Shown: positions 26,089 to 31,717 of the stretch, one piece after another
Position numbering within the stretch: position 1 is the first letter of the stretch
How the letters are laid out: the number at the start of each line of letters is the position of its first letter
Source: a virus
IMG/VR virus record: IMGVR_UViG_3300028800_000169
Coordinates: 1 to 42,003 of that record
DNA: 42,003 nucleotides
Direction: 5' to 3' (one strand)
Program-made: the position numbers and the translations under genes
The notes under the pieces: generated by a model
What the model was told of the DNA's origin: nothing
Seen by the model: only the letters and a program-made list of their open reading frames with translations
Databases searched by the model: none

Positions 26089-26371
26089 GGAATTTTTTAT
26101 TTCAGCATTTTAGCTTTTCAGCTTTTCAGCGTTTGACTGAAAGGGCATTCCGTCCGCCAGGTGTTGGGACACAAAGCGTCCGGCGCGAAGGCCGCGCTCC
26201 AGACGGACGGAAAGAGGGGAAAAAGGGTTGCTGACAGGTCGGAGACAGCGCGTTAAATTCCGTCCATGACAACATTCATTCAACGCGCCGAATCCTTCCT
26301 GTGCCCGGCTCTTAACCGGAAAGTCAGACTTGTTTGCAATTGGGCTGTTCATCAGTCAGGCGATCAAGTGT
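26089..26371. other. Spacer before the lysis genes; candidate structured element
   Basis: Holds a TTTCAGCGTTTTAGC-family tract (26099-26134) and a hairpin-prone block, TTCCGTCCG near 26148 facing CGGACGGAA near 26205, enclosing a GC-rich CCGGCGCGAAGGCCGCG core. Being upstream of the whole late block it could carry the late promoter, but I see no convincing -35/-10 pair. The minus ORF across it has no protein-like pattern. Confidence 0.45.
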
Positions 26372-26770
26372 TCAACGGTCGGGAGTCTTGTTCTGGCTGG
26401 GAGGAATGCGGCATTCGTTCTCAAACCGGCATTCTGGGCATGGGTGTGCGCACAGATTGGGACCGCTGCAAACACCCTCTGCCAGCTCCAGTCTTAGCGA
26501 AAGACAATCCGAATCCTTGAACTCGGGCAGCTTGGAGAGGTCCACCTCCCAGGTAAGGCACAGGTGGGACTGGTTCTTGCGCTTGAGAAAAAGCGAAAGT
26601 TTGGAAGGCATCCCCGCCGGGCGGATCATCAACTGGCGGCGGCCCTCGCATTCCTCGACGTGGATGCGGCACTGCCCAGCGAAGGTGGTTTGTGAGATCT
26701 CAATAGGAATCCCCCCATTCGTAATTCCTAATTCGTCATTCGTAATTGCTGTTTTTGTGCGTCCCAACAT
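26372..26770 (-). CDS. Cys-rich protein of unknown function
   Basis: 132 aa as an ORF, but the first 20 or so residues (MLGRTKTAITNDELGITNG) derive from the 58-bp element and the AATTCGTAATTC repeat, so the native start is unclear and probably near 26700. The remainder looks genuine: QCRIHVEECEGRRQLMIRPA, a hydrophobic core, and a Cys cluster CSGPNLCAHPCPECRFENEC able to bind zinc. It sits between the late block and the repressor operon; a regulatory role is possible but not shown. Confidence 0.5.
   Translation of the reverse strand: MLGRTKTAITNDELGITNGGIPIEISQTTFAGQCRIHVEECEGRRQLMIRPAGMPSKLSLFLKRKNQSHLCLTWEVDLSKLPEFKDSDCLSLRLELAEGVCSGPNLCAHPCPECRFENECRIPPSQNKTPDR
26716..26749. repeat. AATTCGTAATTC-family repeat
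   Basis: CATTCGTAATTCCTAATTCG then TCATTCGTAATT, at the 5' end of the Cys-rich gene, next to the 58-bp element. Confidence 0.75.
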
Positions 26771-26819
26771 GCGACGAGAGTCGCATGCCTCCCCCTCGAA
26801 AGGCTAACCCGTGGCGGGA
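26762..26819. repeat. 58-bp hairpin repeat, copy 3
   Basis: Same length, orientation and stem as copies at 5705 and 21462; located between the Ig-protein stop and the Cys-rich gene. Confidence 0.85.
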
Positions 26820-26844
26820 TCTTTCGGGAACCCTTTGGAAAGAC

Positions 26845-27720
26845 TTACTTCAGCGTGAATGTTCCAGACTGGGATCCAGACTTAATTTCATCAGTCAGAA
26901 CGAAAGTTCCTGCGCTCCGGGACTTGAAATGCAACTCAACCCAAGTGGATTGGTTAATCTGCATGCTGCCATCTTTCCCGGTCCACTCAGAAATATAAGC
27001 ATCCCAACCAACGGGAGGCAGATAAGTCGATCCCACAATGGAATAAAAGTTTGCACTAACGAACGGGCCATCAACAAAAGAAGTTAGGGTAAATTTTCCT
27101 GTTTTTTGAAAATCACCAGAAGCAGCGGTGACTTTAAACGTCAGGCATCGGTCATCAATCGAAGGAACGGCTAGCTGCTTTGGGTTACCGTAATAGGTCA
27201 CTCGCGCAACCTTGCTTGTCATACAACCATCCACCACGCAGAAATACGGAAATTGAAACCCCGAAAAGTGCCTATTAAAAGTCAGCGTCGGTCTTGTGTA
27301 ACCATCTAGTCTTATTTGCCAGTCACCGTTTTGGAAATACCATTGATAAGTTTGATGTTTGCCAAATGCTAAACAGGTAAGACTGACGGTTGCGCCCTGA
27401 GAAGCAGATCGTGAAACCGGTTGTTTTAGAAAGTGCCGATAAAAACTTCCGCTCACACGGTAATAATAATGATTGGGAGTCGGTGCGTAATCGATAAAAA
27501 CGTTGGTAATTAATGCTGGAGACCAAACAAAACCAATTGTCTCCCAGGAGTTGCTATCAATTGACCGATCAATTTGAATCTCAGTAGTAGCGTTGGTCAT
27601 CCATCGCAATCGAGTGATTGCCCCATTGGTAGCGCAATCCTCCCAAAATTTTATATGTCCACAGAAACCGGAAACCGCTGATAAGCCGAATAGCACGATC
27701 AAAGCAACGAGTTTTTTCAT
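26845..27720 (-). CDS. Secreted Ig-like protein, probable lysogeny-expressed moron
   Basis: 291 aa from ATG 27720, 2 nt after the repressor stop; a longer start at 27735 overlaps the repressor. Signal peptide MKKLVALIVLFGLSAVSGFC. Residues about 30-90 are FN3-like (TRLRWMTNATTEIQIDRSID, NHYYYRVSG); about 98-170 are an Ig-like domain with SQGATVSLTCLAFG and TYQWYFQNGDWQ (Cys and Trp core); the remainder is beta-rich. It would be transcribed together with the repressor, hence made in the lysogen and exported. A surface role such as superinfection exclusion or adhesion is inference. Confidence 0.65.
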   Translation of the reverse strand: MKKLVALIVLFGLSAVSGFCGHIKFWEDCATNGAITRLRWMTNATTEIQIDRSIDSNSWETIGFVWSPALITNVFIDYAPTPNHYYYRVSGSFYRHFLKQPVSRSASQGATVSLTCLAFGKHQTYQWYFQNGDWQIRLDGYTRPTLTFNRHFSGFQFPYFCVVDGCMTSKVARVTYYGNPKQLAVPSIDDRCLTFKVTAASGDFQKTGKFTLTSFVDGPFVSANFYSIVGSTYLPPVGWDAYISEWTGKDGSMQINQSTWVELHFKSRSAGTFVLTDEIKSGSQSGTFTLK

Positions 27721-27722
27721 AG

Positions 27723-28103
27723 TTATTTTTTCCATTTATCCAACGGGAATTTTTCCCGCAATTCGATTAAGGTCCAACTAACTTTGTCTGGATCATTTTG
27801 ACAGTTATCTAGAAACGCTTGCAAGTAATTATGGCAATCCTGGACCTTGGTTGATGTCCGATATTCCGTTTGAGGTTCCTGTAAGGTAACACCTGATGTT
27901 GTATTTGCAACATGTCGGTGTTCGATTTCTTCCGCCTTATCCAAAATCCATTGCTGCACATCGGTTTCAGATTCCGGCGTCAGATGAATCAAAGTGGAAA
28001 AATAGCTGCGATTAATACCCAGCAAGTCGGCAAACTCTTGCTGAGTCAGTTTAGAACGCTTCCAAGCGTCTGTTAGTTTTTTAACATTTTCTTGTTGACC
28101 CAT
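27723..28103 (-). CDS. XRE-type HTH repressor
   Basis: 126 aa. Helix-turn-helix at residues 19-40 (LTQQEFADLLGINRSYFSTL), then a mostly acidic C-terminal part of unknown fold without an autocleavage Ser/Lys site. It is divergent from the early genes with only 25 bp between start codons, the place of the c repressor in Mu-like phages. Two GTTA-N6-TAAC palindromes (28072-28085 within this gene, 28115-28128 between the starts) are the probable operators, giving autoregulation. Confidence 0.8.
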   Translation of the reverse strand: MGQQENVKKLTDAWKRSKLTQQEFADLLGINRSYFSTLIHLTPESETDVQQWILDKAEEIEHRHVANTTSGVTLQEPQTEYRTSTKVQDCHNYLQAFLDNCQNDPDKVSWTLIELREKFPLDKWKK

Positions 28104-28128
28104 GTTGGTTTTGTGTTAATTTTCTAAC
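28072..28128. promoter_or_regulatory. Divergent control region: early promoter and two operators
   Basis: Two 14-bp palindromes, GTTAGTTTTTTAAC (28072-28085) and GTTAATTTTCTAAC (28115-28128), share GTTA-N6-TAAC with centres 43 bp apart. A sigma70-like early promoter for the plus strand is TTGACC (28095-28100), 16-bp spacer, TAATTT (28117-28122); the downstream operator covers the -10 box. The predicted transcription start falls at about 28129, the A of the first ATG, so the early mRNA may be leaderless. A larger near-palindrome, CATGTTGG (28101) facing CTAACATG (28124), links both start codons. Confidence 0.65.
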
Positions 28129-28515
28129 ATGTTACGCGAAACATTAACCGAAGCGAGCCAAACCTACCGGCCAACTCCCCTGGCGGAGCTGATTCAGGAA
28201 TACAGCGTATTCGATGGCAAACTCCACCCCAGCGCTTGGCACATGGAGCTGAGCTATCCCCAATGGCGCGAATGGGCGCTGCGCCAGGAGGTCTCCCACA
28301 TCTGCATCCCCTTTCCTCAACGCGACAAGGATCGGTTGTCTCAGCTGCTCTTTGGAAAGCTTCCCGGCCCGATGGAATGCAACCTCACCAAGGACGAGGC
28401 AGAGGCGATGTATGAGTTTCATTTCAGAGTCTTACGTCAAGGCACTGAACCCAGCCTCCTGAATCGCTTCTACACACCGTCACTTCAATCTCCATGCCCA
28501 GTGTGTGCAAAATGA
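28129..28515 (+). CDS. First early gene, unknown function
   Basis: 128 aa, acidic/aromatic (SAWHMELSYPQWREWALRQE, CIPFPQRDKDRLSQLLFG) with a C-terminal CPVCAK. It starts 25 bp from the repressor start under the putative early promoter. No family recognised. Its 3' 92 bp overlap a convergent ORF (28424-28654). Confidence 0.65.
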   Translation: MLRETLTEASQTYRPTPLAELIQEYSVFDGKLHPSAWHMELSYPQWREWALRQEVSHICIPFPQRDKDRLSQLLFGKLPGPMECNLTKDEAEAMYEFHFRVLRQGTEPSLLNRFYTPSLQSPCPVCAK

Positions 28516-28654
28516 ACTTGTCGCCTTTAACAACGGGCTTTTCACATCTGAATTTCGGCATTCCTAAAAATTCGCCTTTTCCGGCGTTTTTTAGAAATTC
28601 CAAGTCCGTCACATCGGCGAAGAACTCACCATTTTTAAAAATTTGATCGCGCAT
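28424..28654 (-). CDS. Possible small minus-strand gene in the early region
   Basis: 76 aa from ATG 28654, which shares the CATG with the Ner-like gene on the other strand. Protein-like sequence: GEFFADVTDLEFLKNAGKGE, then FRCEKPVVKGDKFILHTLGM and EIEVTVCRSD. It covers bases 28516-28652 where the plus strand has no gene. If real, it interrupts the early operon with a convergent/divergent unit. Confidence is limited because no family is recognised. Confidence 0.45.
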   Translation of the reverse strand: MRDQIFKNGEFFADVTDLEFLKNAGKGEFLGMPKFRCEKPVVKGDKFILHTLGMEIEVTVCRSDSGGWVQCLDVRL

Positions 28655-28823
28655 GAAACGTAACGTTACCCGAAACATTCCACACCGTCAACGAATCCAC
28701 GGGATCGTGGCTGACGCCAAGTCGCTGGGGGTATCTCGCGTTCATCTCTGGAAGGTGATTCGCGGCCACCGGGAAAGCCGCTCCCTTCTTCGCCGCTATA
28801 ACGAACTCAAGGAGTCCAAATGA
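28653..28823 (+). CDS. Ner-like small HTH regulator
   Basis: A 56-aa ORF found by hand: the HTH is IVADAKSLGVSRVHLWKVIR followed by GHRESRSLLRRYNELK. Small basic HTH proteins of this type (Ner in Mu) shut down early and repressor promoters. It overlaps the next gene by ATGA and a perfect 10-bp palindrome lies within its first codons (28660-28669). Confidence 0.75.
   Translation: MKRNVTRNIPHRQRIHGIVADAKSLGVSRVHLWKVIRGHRESRSLLRRYNELKESK
28660..28669. promoter_or_regulatory. Perfect palindrome GTAACGTTAC
   Basis: Lies at the point where the minus ORF (28654) and Ner-like ORF (28653) diverge. It contains inverted GTTAC/GTAAC half-sites related to the TAAC half of the operators at 28072 and 28115. 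Possible Ner or repressor site; overlap with coding sequence lowers certainty. Confidence 0.4.
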
Positions 28824-29278
28824 ACACTAAGCCTGGAAAGAATCCCGCACCTGGCGCAGACGCTCCATTTCTTCCCACTCCCGCGCGCCAATCGAAAGCC
28901 AGGAAACAATCAAAAGCCAATGCAAGTGGCGCTCCTTCTGCCAGTCGCGCACCCGGCACGGCTAGTAAGGCAGGCAAAGGGAAATCACCAGTTTCCTGGA
29001 AAACTCAACCCGGCGTCGTTTCAAATAATCTGCAACGTCTGATCGACAGGGGATTTCAACGAGAGGCGGAGGCAAGGAAGCGGGAGGAGCGCCGTCATAG
29101 AAGAGCCACCGCCCCAATGCGTCGCGCGCTTGCTTCTCTTGAGCAAGCAGCTCTTCCAGCGGCATGTCCGGCCTGTCCGCTTTGCCAAGCCGCCCGTGCA
29201 ATCCATCAAGCCAAAGCAAAACTTCGCGGGTTGTCATGCCCGCCAGTCTGCCAATCCAAAACCAAGGAGTCAAAATGA
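28820..29278 (+). CDS. Basic low-complexity early protein
   Basis: 152 aa. The N-terminal 60 residues are Lys/Ala/Ser/Pro-rich (PARQSKARKQSKANASGAPS); residues 85-105 are Arg/Glu-rich; the end has a CPACPLC motif. Both ends are joined by ATGA overlaps preceded by nearly identical AAGGAGTC(C/A)AAATGA ribosome-binding segments, the main reason to call it. The opposite strand carries an ORF with a more protein-like composition (28962-29237), so this call is not certain. Confidence 0.55.
   Translation: MNTKPGKNPAPGADAPFLPTPARQSKARKQSKANASGAPSASRAPGTASKAGKGKSPVSWKTQPGVVSNNLQRLIDRGFQREAEARKREERRHRRATAPMRRALASLEQAALPAACPACPLCQAARAIHQAKAKLRGLSCPPVCQSKTKESK
28962..29237 (-). CDS. Alternative antisense ORF
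   Basis: 91 aa from ATG 29237: MTTREVLLWLDGLHGRLGKA, then MPLEELLAQEKQARDALGRW and a basic C-terminus. The composition is more typical of a folded protein than the plus-strand frame, but it lies entirely antisense to a gene with good translational coupling. Reported as a competing reading. Confidence 0.25.
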   Translation of the reverse strand: MTTREVLLWLDGLHGRLGKADRPDMPLEELLAQEKQARDALGRWLFYDGAPPASLPPPLVEIPCRSDVADYLKRRRVEFSRKLVISLCLPY

Positions 29279-29556
29279 ACGCTCAACAAAACAAAAAGAC
29301 CGCTCTAAATAAAAGCCTCCCCGTCAGCGAACTGATTTGCGAGATCGACCTCTTTGCCCACTGCGCCATGAGGCGAATGAACGAGGCAAACCAACTCAAG
29401 GCTGAGGACAATGAGCGCTGGCATGATGAAAGACGGGAAATGCACACCTTCCTCTTTTGCGCCGGCAGCCTGGCTGAAAAATGCGGCCTCGCCTCCTTTG
29501 TCTACAGCGATCACAAGATTGCCAGCCAGCTCCAACCCGCCGTGGAGGCGCTATGA
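29275..29556 (+). CDS. Small early protein, unknown
   Basis: 93 aa from ATG 29275 (MNAQQNKKTALNKSLPVSEL). Helical, with FAHCAMRRMNEANQLKAEDN and AGSLAEKCGLASFVYSDHK. ATGA overlaps join it to both neighbours. No family recognised. Confidence 0.65.
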   Translation: MNAQQNKKTALNKSLPVSELICEIDLFAHCAMRRMNEANQLKAEDNERWHDERREMHTFLFCAGSLAEKCGLASFVYSDHKIASQLQPAVEAL

Positions 29557-29747
29557 TCACACGAAGCCACGAAGTCACGAACACGAGCATGTTAATAGAG
29601 TTGCGCCGCGCACTGGCCACTCTAGAGAGCGTGAAGCGCAAAAACCCACATATCGATGATTCGGTTTCTGGGGAAGTCAGTTTGCGAATTAAAAAACTTC
29701 GTGCCTTCGTGTCTTCGTGTGACCAACTCCTAAATCCCCATGAATAA
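29553..29747 (+). CDS. Small protein bracketed by an inverted repeat pair
   Basis: 64 aa from ATG 29553. The first 12 residues (MITRSHEVTNTS) are encoded by a CACGAAG repeat (29557-29583) and the last ones (LRAFVSSCDQLL) by its inverted copy (29698-29722). The middle is a helical stretch, MLIELRRALATLESVKRKNP. So the gene's coding ends are repeat DNA on both sides. Confidence 0.6.
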   Translation: MITRSHEVTNTSMLIELRRALATLESVKRKNPHIDDSVSGEVSLRIKKLRAFVSSCDQLLNPHE

Positions 29748-30267
29748 CTGCGAACGCCCAAACACCAACGGCCAACTCTCCTTCGATCTGCGCCTGCCCG
29801 CTGGCCGGCCCCTGGTCCCGATCGAAGCCGTCATGGTTTTGATCGACCGCGACGAGGACGACATCTTGAACCTGGTCGAGCTGGGCAAGCTGCGCTGGGC
29901 GTTCGACATTTCCTCCCCTGGCACCAAGCGGCGCGAACTGCGCATTCACCGGGAGAGCGTTTTGGAATATCTGAGTTCCTCACACGAAGCCACGAAGGAC
30001 ACGAATCTAATTTCCGGCATACTTCCCAAACCCACTCTGGTTCAAGCCCACGCCACCATTCGCGGCACCGAGCTGGGCCGGCGCTTTAGTTGCTGCCAGT
30101 GGCTGGTTGCCAACTTAATTGACACGGGCGAGCTTTCCCTTGCGCCCATCCCGGTGACCTGCAAGGTCAGCCCCTTTATCGACCACGCCAGCGCCCTGGC
30201 CTTCCTGCTACGCCGCTGCCTGAATAATGCCCAATCCGCAATCCGAAATCCCCAATCCGCAATATGA
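29740..30267 (+). CDS. Duplicated DNA-binding-like domain protein
   Basis: 175 aa. Two related domains: residues 19-78 (RPLVPIEAVMVLIDRDEDDI ... LVELGKLRWAFDIS ... ELRIHRESVLEYL) and about 98-160 (ATIRGTELGRRF ... WLVANLIDTGELSLAPIPV ... SPFIDHASALAFLLRR). They share the pattern helix, LIDxGEL wing, then SxLxFL helix, like MerR/excisionase-type winged helices. The linker SSSHEATKDTN is a CACGAAG repeat and the C-terminus NNAQSAIRNPQSAI is a CAATCCGCAATC repeat. A DNA-binding role is likely but not specific. Confidence 0.6.
   Translation: MNNCERPNTNGQLSFDLRLPAGRPLVPIEAVMVLIDRDEDDILNLVELGKLRWAFDISSPGTKRRELRIHRESVLEYLSSSHEATKDTNLISGILPKPTLVQAHATIRGTELGRRFSCCQWLVANLIDTGELSLAPIPVTCKVSPFIDHASALAFLLRRCLNNAQSAIRNPQSAI
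30227..30262. repeat. CAATCCGCAATC-family repeat at a gene end
   Basis: CCAATCCGCAATCCGAAATC then CCCAATCCGCAATA; encodes the last residues of the preceding protein and abuts the next ATG. Confidence 0.75.
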
Positions 30268-30431
30268 ACGCTAAACCAACTCTCAAACGCCCCGTGGTTT
30301 TGCTGACCCTCGCTGAGGCGTCCGATTATATCCAGGCACTGCCAAAAGCCGAGGCGATGCAATTTGTCGTCGGCTTTAACTCGCTCCAGATCTGGAGCCT
30401 CCTTCAGGCCCAAAACCTAAAAAACAATTAG
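30264..30431 (+). CDS. Small early protein
   Basis: A 55-aa ORF found by hand: MNAKPTLKRPVVLLTLAEAS, then DYIQALPKAEAMQFVVGFNS, ending LLQAQNLKNN. ATGA overlap with the previous stop supports it. Unknown function. Confidence 0.65.
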   Translation: MNAKPTLKRPVVLLTLAEASDYIQALPKAEAMQFVVGFNSLQIWSLLQAQNLKNN

Positions 30432-30462
30432 TCCCATCCGACTGATCCGTCTGAAACATTTT

Positions 30463-31287
30463 ATGCAAATTGAACAAAAAGACCCCGCAACACTCCGAGC
30501 CCATCCCGCCATCAAGCATTTCCCCAGGTGGGATAAGGAAAGCGCCGAGTGGATCGCCTTCGTGGAAGACATCCGCGAGCACGGCATCAAGAACCCGATC
30601 AAGATCACCGCCGCTGGCGTGGTGATCGACGGCGAGACCCGCCGCCAGGCCGCCAAGCAATTGGCCCAGGAACAAGTGCCGACGATCACCGTGCCCGACG
30701 ATGAAGTCAACGCCATCATTCTGCGCGAGCTGCTCTTGCGCCGTAATCTCACCAAAAGCGCCCTGGCTTATCTGTCGTTTCCCGTCATGGCCCCGGCCTT
30801 CGAAGAGGCGAGAAAAAGAAACCTAGCGTGCCTGGCGTTGGGCAAAAATCTCAACGGGAGTGCATTGCGTGCACTCCCGAGCTCAAAAAGGGTCGAAGAC
30901 ATGGCCGAATCCATCGGAATTGGACGCCGCCTTTTCTTCCAAGCTGCCGAGCTGCACGAGATCTTTGCCAAGCGTCCAGAGCTGCGCGAGCAGTTTGAGC
31001 CGGGCATTCTGGCGGGTGATTCGGGATTAGGCGCGGTCATTGCCGGGATCGCCGGCAAGGACTCCACAATTAACCAGCCAAAAGTGACCATAGGCCAGCT
31101 CGCCCTCTTCACCGAAGCGCTTGATAAAGTGGAGGTGCGCTTTAAATACTGGCAAAAGTTCAAGCCCGCTGAGCGCGATCAGGCCGTTATCACGATCCGC
31201 CGCACCGTCTCCCACATGCCCGCCGAGCTGCGCGCCGAATGGCTCAAAGCCCTGAAAGCTGCCAATAAGGAGGAATCCGCACAATGA
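30463..31287 (+). CDS. ParB-like nuclease/partition domain protein
   Basis: 274 aa. N-terminal ParB/sulfiredoxin-type domain: HPAIKHFPRWDKESAEWIAF, IREHGIKNPIKIT and the signature VVIDGETRRQAAKQL (box II-like) at about residues 52-66. A middle HTH-like part (VEDMAESIGIGRRLFFQAAE) follows, then a helical C-terminus. ParB-like proteins occur in many transposable phages upstream of the transposase; the fold binds CTP in chromosomal ParB, but here the role is unknown. Confidence 0.75.
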   Translation: MQIEQKDPATLRAHPAIKHFPRWDKESAEWIAFVEDIREHGIKNPIKITAAGVVIDGETRRQAAKQLAQEQVPTITVPDDEVNAIILRELLLRRNLTKSALAYLSFPVMAPAFEEARKRNLACLALGKNLNGSALRALPSSKRVEDMAESIGIGRRLFFQAAELHEIFAKRPELREQFEPGILAGDSGLGAVIAGIAGKDSTINQPKVTIGQLALFTEALDKVEVRFKYWQKFKPAERDQAVITIRRTVSHMPAELRAEWLKALKAANKEESAQ

Positions 31288-31712
31288 GCGAAATAAAACA
31301 ACCAGCGCCTTGTCCCTGCTGCTGCATGTTCCTGAACGGGGCAGATTGTGTATTGCCACTTAAGGATCGCACGCCGCCTGCATGCCCAAAAACTCCAACA
31401 GCGAGTCCTGGAGGGGATAACCCATACTATTCATATGGCTCTCCGTTCTCTCCGTTGTCTCCTGTGAAAAAACAGGATTACTGGCGCAAGGCGCTGGAGA
31501 ATTTCTCCAAGCTCTTTTCCTCCATGTCGCAGTTCATCCGCGAGCTCTCGAGCTCCGAGCTGCGCTTTCTGCTGGAATGCGCCGAGCAGGCCACGCCCAC
31601 CAACTGCGACTATCACACTTTTGACGCCGCCCAGTTCGTTAAACAAACCTGCACGATGGAACTCCAAACCCGCGATTTCCACGCCGCCGTAAAACAGCAA
31701 AAATCGGAATAA
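31284..31712 (+). CDS. Cys-rich early protein
   Basis: 142 aa, ATGA overlap with the ParB-like gene. Cys cluster CPCCCMFLNGADCVL, a Pro/Ser-rich stretch with a short CTCTCCGTT tandem (SPFSPLSPV), then a helical C-terminus (ELSSSELRFLLECAEQATPT). Unknown function; possible metal site at the N-terminus. Confidence 0.6.
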   Translation: MSEIKQPAPCPCCCMFLNGADCVLPLKDRTPPACPKTPTASPGGDNPYYSYGSPFSPLSPVKKQDYWRKALENFSKLFSSMSQFIRELSSSELRFLLECAEQATPTNCDYHTFDAAQFVKQTCTMELQTRDFHAAVKQQKSE

Positions 31713-31717
31713 ACAAT

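Noticed and set aside
26110-26352. 80-aa minus ORF in the late spacer
   Set aside because: Overlaps a repeat tract and a hairpin-prone block, no ribosome-binding site and no protein-like pattern.
9910-26749. AATTCGTAATTC repeats as phage att or origin sites
   Set aside because: Six copies scattered at junctions with no relation to the ends; better explained as one of several dispersed repeat families.
29557-30005. CRISPR-like array of CACGAAG repeats
   Set aside because: Units are irregularly spaced, occur in both orientations and lie inside genes; no uniform spacers and no cas genes.
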